Made by a program: the position numbers and the translations under genes
Assembly: GCA_025716815.1 (NCBI GenBank)
Contig: JAIXMN010000019.1
Coordinates: forward strand, 372,001 to 436,000
Reading direction: 5' to 3'
DNA length: 64,000 nucleotides
DNA from: Dichotomocladium elegans
Taxonomy: Eukaryota > Mucoromycota > Mucoromycetes > Mucorales > Lichtheimiaceae
Part shown: one piece after another, positions 1-12,974 of the stretch
How positions within the stretch are numbered: position 1 is the stretch's first letter
Layout of the letters: the number at the start of each line of letters is the position of its first letter
Notes under the pieces: model-generated
Seen by the model: the letters and a program-made list of their open reading frames with translations, nothing else
Databases searched by the model: none
What the model was told of the DNA's origin: nothing

Positions 1-216
1 ATGTGAGCTAGTCAGCATCATAGTCTATTCAGATAGTATCAACGTCGATTCTTTTTTTTATTGTCTACCCTGAATAAAAAAAAAAAAGGAGCTTTAGTCC
101 CCGCTCGAGTTCCTTTTCCTATCTTCCCGCATATTATTTTTTTTCCCTTCACGATGAAAGGCATTTCCACTAGCGAAGGTACGAACAAGTTGCGTGCTGC
201 TTATTCATTCCAGCTG

Positions 217-1678
217 ATGTTCTACCTAGATGATTCTAACCTCCTCGTGCTTATAATCGATACCAATCCTTTTGTATGGGCCGAGTCCGCCAAAGCAGAG
301 ACGCCTCTGTCACTAGACGATGCGCTGCGGCAAATCCTGATATTCATTAATGCACATCTCGCACTCAAGCACAATAATAAAGTTGCTGCCATCGCTAGTC
401 ATCTGGGACACAGGTAATTCTCGAGTGCATTGAAACAAAGCGACGGGGGATCCGATTATCGTTGGGTGAGTTGATGCGTGTCAATCGATTGACGCATTTA
501 TTAGCAAATTCTTATACCCACTCTCAGGTGACGAGACTGTGATAAAGCCGAGCACAGGTCAACGGAGAAACGCAAACATGTATCCCAATTTTCAATTCGT
601 GACAGATCAAATTGTGGAGAGTCTGCAGGAGTTATTTGCAGATACAGATGTATCCTTTCTGAAAAAGGACACTGGTAATGGATGAGAAAGAGATAAAAAA
701 GTGTGAGTGACATATATGCTGAAAAAACAAGAACATCATCCTTCTGAAAAGGCGCGTCATCTTTGATTACAGGCGCATTTTCGATGGCTCTCTGCTGTAT
801 GCAAAGAATTTAGACCTTACAGCAATCGTATCAATTACTGATCCCGAAGCTCCTTTAGATATCAACAGAATTACCAAGCTAGATCAACTCGGACACATTA
901 AGCCCCGCATCCTGATATTGTCAGTGTCACCGGACTCAGCATTTCAATATATTCCCTTAATGAACTGCATCTTTTCAGCACAGAAATCTGCAAGTGAAAA
1001 AAGACAAAAGTGAAAAAAAAAACCCGATACTGACCAGTCTTTTATATATATTTTCACCGGGAAAATAGGGTATTCCAGTTGATGTTTGTAAGATCTATGG
1101 TCAAGAGACGGCTTTTCTGCAGCAAGCAGCCAATATCAGTGGCGGGGTTTATGTCAGGGTCACTAATCCTCAGGCATTATTGCAATACTTGATGGTGAGA
1201 GAACGCTGTCTACAATATGCTTTCGCAACCCTCACACATGACCCTTAGTTTGCGTTCTTACCGGAGCGATACGCACGGAACTTTTTGAATTTACCTAGCC
1301 AAGACCAGGTCGATTTTCGAGCAGCCTGCTTTTGCCACAAGAAGATTGTGGATATTGGCTACGTGTGTTCCGTATGTCTGTCGAGTAAGTTGTTTTGGGT
1401 GGCCCGATGAGAGAAAGGTTGATATTGAGGCGCAGACGACGCGATATAGTTTATTGTTCCTGGTCGCCCGTATGCTCCACGTGCAAGTAAGTAATTGAAA
1501 TCGACTAGCCCCCCCCCCCAAGAGTCTATAGAGGTTGACGAAGCAAATCCATTTTCCGTTTAGAACCAAGTTCGCGTTTAGGGCTATGGTTCCACCGGTA
1601 AGCCGAAGTAAGCCACAGACCCCGCGGGTTTCTCCATCCTTGCCAAGCAGTGCAAACCCATCCCCTTCGCATGCATGA
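217..1678 (+). CDS. TFB4: TFIIH core subunit Tfb4 (p34/GTF2H3)
   Basis: Subunit of the general transcription and nucleotide-excision-repair factor TFIIH, acting in the nucleus. Eight exons join in phase: 217-413, 505-674, 773-796, 859-989, 1069-1194, 1249-1384, 1450-1486 and 1564-1678, giving 311 aa. The N-terminal vWA-like fold opens with LLVLIIDTNPF. The family segment ALCYINRI is only formed by splicing the 24-nt exon at 773. A C-terminal C4 zinc motif reads CFCHKK, YVCSVC, CSWSPVC, STC. The intron at 990-1068 uses a GC donor (GCAAGT): the nearby GT choices break the frame. I chose ATG 217 because it leaves the usual short tail before LLV. ATG 154 is in frame and could add 21 residues. Sec62 follows on the same strand 317 bp downstream. 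Family call is secure; the exact start is less so. Confidence 0.93.
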
Positions 1679-1995
1679 GAGAAAAGCTCGCCAATAAAAC
1701 AGAGAATATGTCCTGTCATTAGGTGGAGTAGCTATCTTTTTATGGTTGAAAATGCACAAGCAGTTCGTTTTGCGGTATGTGTATATACATGGTCAGGGGA
1801 CGGTTGGTGATGTTGCGAAGGCGGATCGCATACGACATTGCTTGAACCTCTATCGAAGTGGCCAGCTATGATTGGCCAGATTAAAAAATAGGATTTCCGC
1901 GTAAGGGGTCCCCAGCGTGAAGCCGATTCAGCCATTCTCTTTCCCCATTCCTTTTTCATCACTCCACAAACGCATCTCCTTTGCCATTGCACGAC
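1679..1995. other. intergenic, Tfb4 to Sec62
   Basis: No gene seen. The minus-strand open frames here and across the Sec62 start are antisense shadows without family resemblance. The stretch should hold the Tfb4 3' end and the Sec62 promoter. Confidence 0.6.
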
Positions 1996-2853
1996 ATGCA
2001 GCGAACTATTCAAATTGCGGATGCCAAAAAAGCGCCCCAATTTCTGAAATCTACTGCTGAGTTCTTGATGAACACTAAAAAATCCGGCCTCAAATTGCGA
2101 CAAGGCGTCTTTAACGGCAAGCGAGTTGATTACTTCAAGGGTAAAGCGACTCATCTTGATGCGCAAGAAAGGAAAAAAAAACAAAGAACAAGATGGGATT
2201 AATTGCGCATTGTATGGATGCATATAGGGAAAAGCGCAGTCAACGCTTTGCTAAAGGAGGAATTTGCCAAGATATGGCCAAAGGACAAGGAAGCGATTGC
2301 CACGCGCGAGGATTCGGCCAAAGTCATCAACGAGCTCGGCAAGCACGGATTCATTTTGCGCGTCAACCGTGGTGATCCGATGGGTGGCAACAAAGGTGCA
2401 CCGCGAGCACTTCAACCCAACCAAGAGCAAGAAGTGCGGGACGATGGATATTACATGTGGATATACGAGGGCTCGCAGGTGAAGCTATATGCGGGTGCGG
2501 CCCTGCTCGTCGCTGTCGTCTTGGCTGCAGTCTTGTTCCCGCTGTGGCCGGAAAGCCTCCGCCTCGGCGTGTGGTATCTTAGTGTCGGTGTCCTCGGACT
2601 TTTGGGGGTGTTCTTCGGCATTGCGATCATTCGACTGATCTTGTACATTATCACGATCATCATTATGCCCCGAGGTATCTGGCTCTTCCCCAATCTTTTT
2701 GAAGATGTCGGTATCATTGAGAGCTTTATTCCACTTTGGGGTTGGGATGAGCCAAAGAGTAAGAAGAAGGCAGTATTGAACGAGCCAGCAGTTGCACAAG
2801 CTGCACCTGCGCCAGATGTGGCGACCAGTACAGCTGTCGAAAAGCAAGATTAA
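1996..2853 (+). CDS. SEC62: Sec62, ER post-translational translocation subunit
   Basis: Membrane component of the Sec62/63 complex, which feeds proteins post-translationally to the Sec61 channel in the ER. Two exons, 1996-2140 and 2228-2853, encode 256 aa. The cytosolic N-terminal domain has the family motif QGVFNGKRVDYFKGKSAVNAL, completed across the intron in phase 1. Two hydrophobic segments (about residues 125-147 and 152-190) form the hairpin. They are followed by the conserved cytosolic PRGIWLFPNLFEDVG and a lysine-rich tail with an Ala/Pro-rich end. The gene converges with the DGCR6-like gene, and the two stop codons overlap: TAA at 2851-2853 here and TAA at 2852-2850 on the other strand. 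Start chosen as the first ATG before the conserved domain. Confidence 0.93.
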
Positions 2854-3485
2854 GCATCTTGATCTTCTTCGTCAATCATGTCTTGAAGGATAGATAATAT
2901 CTTGTGCTGCATCTTTACATCAGCTGGGTTGGCCGTTTTCTTAAAGAACGGTACTCTCAGCTATTACATATAAATCCATCCACGCAAATTACACACATCC
3001 CCCCACCACACGTACACAACCACATACAAATCCACCACGTTATATTGGTTAATCGCCTGTTCTTCTTTTATAAAGTCAATGTTTATTACCTTTGCCAATT
3101 TTTCTTGTTGGGTTCGCGTTTCTCTGTCCATCTCGCGCAAGATGTGAATGTCCATTTTCTTAAGCTCTGCCTCGGATTGCTTTTCGAGGCCCTATACTGG
3201 AAGTTGTCATTCAATCGTCTGCAAACGATCCTTTGCTCTCAGTTACCTCCCAGTCAGCGGCGGCGCCTACGAGCTCTCTAATAAAACGAGTGTCAGAAAA
3301 CGGGGATAGACATAGAAGGTTTATGGATCATACTTTGCGAATAGTCCGTCCCGCAGTTTTTGCTGACGATCGACCATTGCTTGGCGCTGCTCAAAGAGTT
3401 CTTTTTCTTTTCGATGCTATAACCCCTCCCCCAAGATTATTGTATCGAAGCAGAAAATAAAAGGAAAGCTGGCGCGGAGATGTAT

Positions 3486-3522
<37 letters not shown>

Positions 3523-3952
3523 CCTGTGCATCTTTGCATTCCTGCAGGACTTGGATCAAATTTGTCTCCTTCGTCAATCGACCTAATGCCAAGAGTACTT
3601 TTGAATTGACCTTGGTTGATTCCTGCACCTGATCGAGCAATTGATCCAATGTCTCTTGCTCTTGGTAGGTACGCGGTGGTGGCAAAGCTTGCTGCGATCG
3701 TGTTGGCCCAATTAATTCTTGTCTGACTTCGAGAATCACATCAGGATCGATGGCAGCTAGCTGAGCCGCCGTTGGAATGGCCGGCGCGATAGTGTCTGAC
3801 AGAGGCTGCGGTGGAGGTGGCGATGTTTCTTGCACGTTACTAGAATTGTTGACTGTCTACGCGTACGTAAATTCCCCGGTTATGAGCAGATCACCGGCAT
3901 TGAGTAATAGGTACTTTACCTGTAAGATCGACAAGAGTTGGTTAATGTCCAT
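2850..3952 (-). CDS. DGCR6/GDL-family protein
   Basis: Homologue of animal DGCR6 / Drosophila gonadal (gdl), a coiled-coil family of unclear molecular role. Six exons on the minus strand (3952-3920, 3856-3524, 3416-3334, 3277-3247, 3191-3090, 2960-2850) give 230 aa. A Pro/Gln-rich N-terminus leads to a helical region. The C-terminal part aligns by eye with DGCR6: an acidic/basic helix ending HILREMDRETRTQQEKL, then VPFFKKTANPADVKMQ, matching the DGCR6 'GF..TTNPQELMLQ' region. The second intron begins directly with a (TA)n(TG)n tract. The 3' end overlaps the Sec62 stop by 4 bp. The family call rests on the C-terminal half; the 33-nt first exon is the least certain. Confidence 0.78.
3486..3522. 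repeat. (CA)n(TA)n microsatellite in an intron
   Basis: Dinucleotide tract in the second intron of the DGCR6-like gene. On the minus strand it starts at the splice donor as GTATATAT and runs into (GT)n. Confidence 0.95.
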
Positions 3953-4130
3953 AGAGAAAAGAAAGTCGCAAATATGAAAATAAATGAAAGTAAGGAGTAT
4001 ATTTTACAAGTGTGCAAAAGAAAAAGACTATGACAACAAAAAAAGAGTGCGCTTTTTTTTAGGTAGAAGGTGTGTAAATTGGGGGAGGGGGGAAGTAGAA
4101 TCTGTCCGAAACGAGCTGTACAAAAATGAG

Positions 4131-5438
4131 TTAATGATCCTCAGAGACCGGAGAGAGAGGCGGCGGGAGCGATGATTGCGCTGGAGGAGGAGGAGGAGGA
4201 GGAGGAGGCGGAGATCTTTGCGGTGGGGGCTTTTGGGGAGGCAATGTCTTTTCCCAGTTAGGGATTTGTGCAAGCGATTGTCGCTTACCAAACGGCAAGT
4301 GATTTGTCGTTGCGGCATCTGCAGTATCTAGGCTACGACGGGTTTTCAGGAGATGCTGATGTTGGTGCTTTTTCCACCAATGTGTTGCAGCCGATGGCGG
4401 CTGCGGCTGCGGCGATGACTGTGCTACTGATGCTATTGCCGGTAATAATTGCTGCTTAGGTTGAGGTTGGTCCTCATTGTTTTGGATCAAGAGGAGCCGG
4501 GTATCGTCGGTCAATTGCAGTCCATTGAGAATCGATGCTGTTAAACTTGCACGGTGGCCAAGCTTGAGGCAGGCGGCCACCTTTTTCATTGCCTCGAGCC
4601 ATTCCTTCAGTTGGTTGGCTGACTCGCATCGCAAGTACCATTTTAAAAGAGGTTTTCGGATCTCGAGCACGAAACTGGACTTCTTAAACTCTTCAGACAC
4701 AAAAACAAGAGTGTCATCTGTTAGACCAAAGTGCTCGCGGACGGAGCTTGTGGGTTTAGTTGACTTAAAAACGTAGAGGGTCTTGTCGATCAGGACAATG
4801 TATCGCTTTTTCCAGGAACGCGCAAATGCGAAGGACGGGACTTCGTGCTTATATAGCCATGCATATGTGATGAGCCGAGGGTCTTCGAGGGCGGCCTTTA
4901 GGGACATGGGGGGAGGCGATGTGAACGGGTCCGACATGGGGCGTCGGGGGACGGTTGCGGTCGTACCGGTAGTGGAATTGGTCGTGGTGCTTAATGACGG
5001 GAAGAAGCGGCTTAGCTCTTGCTCCCGGAAGTGCTCGGAGCTGATTGCTCCGGAAAGCAAATAGCGAGAGGAGGGCGGGAGTGATGAGAATGAGGTTGGC
5101 GAGGATGCTGTTTGTAGCAGTTGTTACCCGAAAAATGAGATATGTTTTTGGAAAAAATGGATGAAAAAAAAAAACTTACGTTGTGAAGGCACGTGGTCGA
5201 ACAGACCCGTTTCTCCTGACCATCGCCGCGTTTCTGTATCTTGGCTGTAACTGTCTGTACTGGCAACGCTATAACGATGGCTATGGCTTGATCCGCTTGC
5301 ACTCGAGTATTGTGAGGCAAGCGAATGTCGGAATGTATTGCCTGGTATTGCCGATGATGGCCGCCGTACCACGCATAACGGCGGGTGCTCGTCATCACCG
5401 TTGCTTTTATTTACTGTCAGGTAAGACGGTGGAATCAT
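4131..5438 (-). CDS. PH-domain protein with Pro-rich tail
   Basis: Two exons (5438-5180, 5107-4131) give 411 aa. The N-terminal 160 residues are Ser/Tyr-rich and probably disordered. A pleckstrin-homology domain lies at about residues 165-275: a WLYKHE-like first strand, SWKKRYIVLIDKTLYVFK, then a C-terminal helix with the hallmark Trp (LKEWLEAMKKV). The tail is Gln/His-rich, then polyproline with about ten consecutive Pro near the end. It is likely a phosphoinositide- or scaffold-binding protein at membranes or sites of polarity; the Pro-rich tail could bind SH3 or WW domains. No catalytic domain seen. The open frame continues upstream of ATG 5438 without a stop as far as I followed it, so a further 5' exon is possible. 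Specific orthologue not recognised. Confidence 0.8.
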
Positions 5439-8178
5439 CGACAGGTATTCGGCGGCGGCGGCAATGGAATTCGTAAAAATGGATGAACGCTACTCTTTAT
5501 GTTTTATTCTGCAATTATCAATGGGAGACCAAAAGGAGTGCTCAAGAAAAAAAGGGAGAGGGGTGAGAGCAGGAAAGGACGAAACTCAGGTTTCTCCAGG
5601 TCAGAAAAAGGGGGGAGTTGTTTCAACTTGTCCCACTTCTCGTTTTGGCCCGAACTACCCCAGTACATCCATACATAGCCACTTAAATAGAGATACCTCG
5701 ACTCCACCCGTTCCGTCCCCCTATTTAACCGTTTTATTCATATTATACCGCATGTAAGCACACATAAGCATGATACTGCAGCATCCCTTGTCTGTTGATG
5801 TTCAAAAATGGATATGCGAAAAACATTGGCTTGTTTTATTTCCAACCTGGAACTGAGAGAATTCAATGGCTACGTATTTCCTCCGCATTTTTGTAGCACA
5901 AGCAACAGATATTTCGGAAATCAGCTGTTTCCACATGAACATTTCTTCTTCCATAGCCTTTTGTCTGATGACAAGAAAATGAATATGGTGTTATGTTTCT
6001 GCGAAAGAAGCATAGATGACGGAATTAAATGATTAAAGATATCTCTCATTTCTGAACAGGCAATGTGCGATTTTCACTTTGGAAAAAATGAGCGAGGCAA
6101 TGCCACAGCCAATCATATTTCCAAGAAAATCCCACACATTCAGTTTATCGCATATCTTTAGAAAACGGGTTCATCGCGTTATTCATCTTTGAATTCTACT
6201 CTTACATTGAGCATATCAATCCATCGCGCTATTCATCTTGCAATTCGCCCCATATCTTCAGCAAATGAAATAAAGGAAACTTAACGGTTTTGCATATATA
6301 CATGTCACGAGGACTTGGATCGGGACGCTGTATCCACGTTATCGCTTTCACTTCATTGCACAACTATGACCGAGTATTCATCTTTTCAAGCCATCTTTTT
6401 CCAATATCCTCCTGCCAGTGAGACGAGGGTCGTCTGTAGGAGGGGTTCGAGAGCCAATTAAACAACAACAATGGCGAAGGTCACGACCTTGATGCCAAAA
6501 GAACCGTTAACGTTGGCATGCAGCGTACTCTTGAAAAAGAGAGAGTCAATATGTGTAGCCAGAGCGGAAGAGAATCCAAAGCGAGCGATCATACGCTGTT
6601 TACTTGATCGAGCAGTAGAGCGATCCCTGTTCGTTGCTTTTGTTTACATAAATTGACACGACACAAGCCAATCAGCTTAGCGTATTCATTTCCGTCCTAA
6701 GAGCCGACATCAGGTCCATCTCTTCTAAGCAGACAGTGGCAGTAGCATACAGAGAAATAGTTAATGCTTACATCGCCAATTTTTCCACGTATATTGAATT
6801 CGGGCCAGGGTCATGAAGTATCCAAATCAAGCTATACAGAGTGCTCGCGAAAATCATATGTATAAGCTACTTACTGCAGCAATGTTCCCAATAAAAGGAA
6901 CTGTCCAGAGGCTATGGATTATATCACTGTGGAGGAAGCGTGCACATCTCAGCATGTTTGTTTCTCATTACAGAATATTTGCGTCATACACCGAGCAAAG
7001 ACTGCTCTGATCTTGTTGTTACGCATGCTCCTAGACAAGGTGCAAAGAAATCCCGACAGAAGCATGTAGCAGGTTTTAGAGTATGTGCGGTTACAGAGCG
7101 CACACATATCAGAGCAAGGTCTGAATCTTCAAGCTGAAGTTTGAGAAGGTTTTGGACGCATCAGCTGCAGGAAATCTGCTGATAATACACGCCCGTCCAA
7201 CAAAGCGATGGATGCTGCACTGAGAAAGGGACCTGACAGTAAATTTTGAGAGCCATATAGCCAGCGATCATCTAGCCTAATGCACTCAATGAAGAACACG
7301 AAGGGACCTATGTTCGAAATACTCTAAACGAGCATATACCAATGCTTTTTGAACAACACGGAGCGATTGCTCAAGACATCTGAGCGATTCCCAAGCCTTG
7401 ATTTCAGCCTTCGGACCGGAAAAGTGATCAAATATCCAACAATGTTTTGACTGGGGGCGCAGATGGCACAAATCTGACCTCGACTTCGGAAAACAGGGGA
7501 AAAAAACTGCTTAACATGGAACCCAGCATAACGTGATCCATGAAAGAAACTTGCGTAAATGGATAAAGAACAAGCTATGAAGAATCTCATCCACTGATGA
7601 GTAATACATTCATTGAAATATATACAGTTCCATCCATTTATCCGCCGTCACCATCGCAAAATATGTGCACATCTAAGTTAAGAATAGTTATTTTTAGCTA
7701 TGGCACATTATTTTCAAAAATGAATGGCATTGCACAAGACAGCTAGATCACGGTCCATCTGGGAGCCTAGCAGACTTCAATGATCTTAGATACGAGTGAG
7801 ACAATCCAGAAACAGACCAGGGAAGACCCTTGGATCCGATAAATAGCAACTTGTGCGATCTTTTATCTTTTATGCGAAGTTGTTGTTTGATTTGAAAATG
7901 AAGTGGAATTGTAGTGAAAAGGGCGTCTTTTCTATTTGTGCATGACTCCTAACAAGTAAATGTTTATTATGAAATATGGTGCCAGCACAAAGAACTCTGC
8001 TGTATTTCGCATGATCTTTTTCAGTTCGACGGAGTGAACGTTCGGGAAAGGAAAAGGGAGTAGAAGGAGGAAGAGGACGATATGAGAGGGAGAAAGAGAC
8101 AGGGAAATAATCGAATTTCCAAAAAAAGCAAAAAACACGATTAATTACAGAGAGAAAAGTTGTTCTTCTTTTCTCTTT
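5439..8178. other. gene-poor stretch, 2.7 kb
   Basis: AT-rich and stop-rich on both strands. Frames do not exceed about 100 codons and show no recognisable domain or splice-linked exon chain. It contains the promoter of the PH-domain gene at its left end. No transposase, reverse transcriptase, terminal repeat or tRNA was recognised. Confidence 0.5.
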
Positions 8179-10866
8179 TTACTGACTCCAATAAGGCTGC
8201 TGGCGGCCCATTGGAGAAGGCTGACCGGATGGTGTCTGCTGCTGCTGAGCAGCCTGATGCTGGAAATGCGGGTACTGTTGCTGATGCTGGGGATACTGCT
8301 GCTGGTACTGGAAAGAGTGGTTGAAATAATTACCAGTTGCGGCGGGGTGCTGATAACCCTGGGGCTGCTGTTGAGGATGGTGATGGCCGTTGCTTGTTGT
8401 GGCTCCCGGTGCTGGAGCTCCAGACTTGTCATTTTTCCCTGCGTTTTGTTGTGATCCACTTGCACCTGGTTGCTGTGTCTGTTGGGATTGCTGACTACCC
8501 GATGCTGCTGCACCAAGGAAATTAGGCAACTGCTGATAAGGTTTCTGATAGTCATGGAGACCCATTCCTCCCAAATGTTGCTGCAAACCAGACATATCGT
8601 CGTAGCCGCTTGAGACCGACTGTCCGTACATGTTCTGGGAATAGGGCGAACCAGCCGCACCGTAAGGAGAAGTTGCAGATCCAGTGTTAGGTTTTCCAGT
8701 CTGTTGATACATATTGGGATACATGTTCTTGTTCATGTACGGCTGGCCATAAGCGGCTTGCTGATATGTAAACTGATTTGGCATATAATAATACTGGTAA
8801 TACGGCATGTTGACAGGATACATCTGCTGTGCAGCAGTACCAGGTGTATGAGCACCTGTATGTTGAGGTAATGACCCGACGCCATCTTGATTGTGTTTGT
8901 CACGAGATTGATAAGCGTTGGTGGACGGCGACTGGTTATATGCAGTAGGATCGTAGTAACCCTGAAGCTGGAGACAGTTAGGTGTTTTCTCCGCTCATTC
9001 TTGTTATTCTGAACAAATTTACCATGGCAGCGCGCTGTGCATCGACGCCATACAAATTATAATCAGGAAGCGATCCCATAGGACTGACACCGAAACCAGA
9101 AACCCCAGCGGGGGGCTGGTTAGGAAGGTAAGAGCTGTAACCCGAAGCAAGAGGATCTAAACCAAATAACTGTTGCTGCTGGTGTTGCTGCTGGATGGGG
9201 GTTTGCTGAGGTTGCTGAGGGATTACTTCTTGAGCAGCTTGTTGAGGCTGCTGTTGAGTTTGGTTTTGCAGAGTCGAAAGTCCATCCAAGCGCTCTGTCT
9301 GTGCCTGTGCTTCCTGCTTAATCCCGTCTTGCACACTGCACGCGAATAATGAAGTTCAATAACTAATGTCTTGCCTCCGCACTTTCTCATACTTGCCTTG
9401 GTTCGGGTGGAAGTGTGGTTTGAGTAATCTCCGTGGTTTCAGCTGTAGTTTCTTCAAGAGTAAGACTGCCAAACTTGACACCGATCGAACTCAGTGAAGC
9501 ACCAGTGTTAGGTAAAACAACGGGTGCATCCTGCTTTAGGCGGCGAGTGTTAGTCTTCTTTACGGGGGCAATGGGTTCGTCCTTAGGTGATTGGATTGCG
9601 GCAGCGGGAGTGGATTTAGGGGTGAGAGTAATTGCAGACTTCGACTCCTTCGGGGAGCGTTCAGCAACAGGAGATTTGGGAATTTCCTGCTCAACCGAAG
9701 TCCATGCGTCCGTTGCCTCTTCCGTCGCAGGCGGAGTGTCCCTGAAATGCTCGTCTGCAGGTTTGTCATTGGTGGTATTCCACGCGTCTTTTGTGTTCCA
9801 TCCATCGTTTGAAGAAGCATCCCAGCCGGTACCGATAGCGGCTGTAGTCGTTTCAGTAGTTGTCTGTTCCTGTTCCTGCTCCTCCTTCTTCGCAGGTTCT
9901 GGTTCTGGTTTAGGTTGTGTTCTTCAAAGGTGTTCATCCCGATTAGGAGAAAATGTCATAAAAGCAGAGGGAATTGAAATCTTACTTGAGGAGGCTTGCC
10001 CAAGTTTTAGTCTCAGGGGCTGCTGTACTGGCGGTTGAAGTAGGTTCGAAAGCTGGTTTTTCCGCTGTTGGTTCGGATTCTTTTGTATCCCAACCATTGG
10101 AAGAAGTGTTACTGGTGGTGTTATTGTTAGTAGCGTCATCCCAACCGCCATTGGTAGTGGTAGTGGCAGTGTTAGAGTTGGTGGCGGTATTATCAGCTGT
10201 CGTATTCCATGAGCTATCATTCATTTTAGACGATGCGATGGCTGCCCATGAGCCTCCGTCAGACGCGGATTGCGAGGATTTGGTAGGTGCAGAGGCACCC
10301 CATGTAGTAGCAACAGGAGCTTGAACGTTCGATTGCTTATGCGCGCGAGAGTTGTGGCCTCCGCGACCGCCTGACAGTCTAATTGTTAGCAAGGCTAATG
10401 TTCGATTACAGAAGAATACCCAGTTACTTACCTCGTCTGGATCGATCATTATTTCCTCTAGCTGGTGGTGGGCGCTCGCTGCGGTATGACGTGGTGGTCT
10501 GTGGAACTGTAGAAGGAGCAGGCGTGGTCGAAGTCTTTGCCTTTTGTGCACCTTCTTTCTTTGACTTCTTGCTTTTAACCTCACCCCATTGGGTGGCATG
10601 TCCTATAACAATAGAAATAAACATGAGGAAGCAGTCCAAGTTTTTCCGGATGCGCGTGGTGCTGATTGTTTACCTTCACTAATTCGGTCAATTGCCAGAT
10701 AAAGGTCGCCCTCGACCTCTTTAAGTACGAATAAAAGATCATCGTCTGACCAATCTGCAAAAAGCTCTCTAAGTGAGCTTAATTGTGAGGAGTATTTCTG
10801 TTTGATTTTCTTCAAATCAGATTGTTCGCCTGTCAGTGCTTGTGAGCGTGATCCATATGAAGTCAT
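8179..10866 (-). CDS. DEF1: Def1-like CUE-domain protein (RNA polymerase II degradation factor)
   Basis: Homologue of yeast Def1, which helps ubiquitinate and remove stalled RNA polymerase II. Six exons (10866-10674, 10602-10432, 10370-9986, 9921-9397, 9335-9023, 8967-8179) give 791 aa. A CUE domain sits at about residues 28-64 (SSLRELFADWSDDDLLFVL, then EVEGDLYLAIDRI). An RGG-like patch (RRGGRGGHNSR) follows the second exon, then long Asn/Thr/Trp/Glu low-complexity and a 300-residue Gln/Tyr-rich prion-like C-terminus, the usual Def1 architecture. The intron at 9396-9336 has a GC donor (GCAAGT): the GT four bases downstream would produce a stop. The long plus-strand frame 9433-10038 is antisense shadow. 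Confidence 0.88.
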
Positions 10867-12974
10867 TTTGTTTTTTTTTTTGTCGATCTACACAAGCAAG
10901 AAGGCACTACAATAGTCAATCATACGACGAGAAATACAGGAATCTTGCACGAAGATAATTACATGAGGATGTCCTTCCTTTGTGCTTTCCCTATCCCTCA
11001 CTGCTTTTTCGGTTGTCACAAAAAAGTGTCACTTGAAAAGAAAGGAACTGCGGGGGACCAAAGTGAACAAGAACGAACCATATTTGATTTTGAAAATCGA
11101 AGTCGCACTCCGCCCAGTTCCGAAGTCGCAGGATCACAGTTTTTTGGGATTGTCTGGGAGAGATACGTAGGGTCATGTCCTGATCCCCATGGACTATGCC
11201 GCTAGCGAGGAAGTGTATGGTTTTGAAAGCATCTCTTTTCGCACATTGAATATTTACCTATGAGGTTACTTCCAGCAACTAACTAATAATGTATCTCGTT
11301 CGACGTGATGAGTTGATATCACATCATCAAGAAAGTTTTAACGACGAATCTGAGGAACTCAGAAAAGGTGGATGTTAGCCGCAAAGCGTCGCCGAAGAAA
11401 AATCCTACTTCCACCTGTCTAGAATCGAGCAAATGATACGTCAATCAAAAGCTACCGGGAAAGGAAGAGTAATGGACGTCGTCAGAGCTTCCTTAAATCC
11501 ACACAGATGAAATGGGCGTACGAATATTCCGAAGTGCCGCCCTTCAACACTTAATAACTCCATCACAAAGATAGCGCATAGAAAGATGATGGCGTGGAAC
11601 TTCCTCATGTATTTAGTAAAACCAGGTGTATCGAGTAAGGTGTTATCATTTTGCTAACCACCATTCTTTTCTTTTAAGCGCTATAATACCTGTGGTTATG
11701 ATTATTTACTTTTTCCTGTGCTCGCCTCATCCCAGCTCTTACCATTGCCATGCCCTGTATTGCTCTATTTCGGATAATAGTATCTACCATCAGTACCATG
11801 CAGTTTATCTCGGACAGTAGCCTCCCCATAAGGTGTTCGTTGAAGCTTAAAGTATCCTATGATGATGGTACGTGTACGTTATACGTACGCAAACCTACCC
11901 ATATACTACAATCCCTCAGCGATCAACCACTCCGTTGATGAAGAGATATTCTGGGACGTCTCCCAGACTATGCTAATTTGTCTCGGGGCATGATCAGTTT
12001 ATGACGTGATCATAACTCGAAGTTGACGAAGATGAACCTGGCGAATGGATATGCATGTGCGGGGGAAATATATGCATGTTCATCAAGCATTATTGTATCT
12101 GTGTGGCGGCCATCCGTCCAATCGATGCTGATAAGTTATCTCAGGATTGATAAACCTCGACTGAATTGATCGCTTCTTTTTTCTGGTCTGCAGGCTAGAA
12201 AGATCTTGAATCATGTACCCTAATCCGTACCATGATCGAAGGCTTACGTTATGTTATGCTATATTCTGTAATAGACGGTGCGACAGAGGTGGATAGCAAA
12301 CCGATGAAAAATGGTCGTGGAACTTCTAAATACTCCTACGGATAAGGGATCAGCGGATCTCTTGTCCTTCAAATGTTTCCGGGTGCAAATGCTAATTACG
12401 AGGATACATACAGATAATGTGCAGCCCACTCAAGCGAAAAGGGTATGCACCACATCATGAAAGTAGACCCGAGCGCTTCAGAATCGGCGTTGGAGGCAAC
12501 TACCAAGAATCAAAGCAAAGCGATCGAGCGTACGTTGGACAAACAGGACCTCACAAGGTCATGACAGGACACCGCAGCAATGCATCTAAATAGCCGTTCT
12601 GGCCAAAAACTTGCTTCTCTTCTGCTTTCGCATTGCGACTTATGTATGTTAATAGGTGCAATCTTCAAGTACGAAAGAGGAAAAAAATGTATCGATGAAG
12701 GAGATATCCTTGTGTAAGAGCCCACAAGTCGTGTTTGGGTGTATTCATTTGAGTTGAGTACCATAAAAGCAAGCGAAGCTCAGATTGATGGGCTGCCTCT
12801 TTTAATTGAATCTTCTACCGTTGAGAATGCAATAATACACCAGGATACATTTCGGGGAAGTTACCCTTTATATACTATGACCTCTCCGGCTCTTCGATAT
12901 GTATTATTTGAAGTACGACAGTTTAGGCATTGCTAAAAAAATATCGATATTATATATTTTTACACTTGGTCTTT
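10867..12974. other. gene-poor stretch, 2.1 kb
   Basis: No coding chain recognised on either strand; short frames only. Its left end must hold the Def1 promoter and its right end the Ase1 3' region. Confidence 0.5.
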
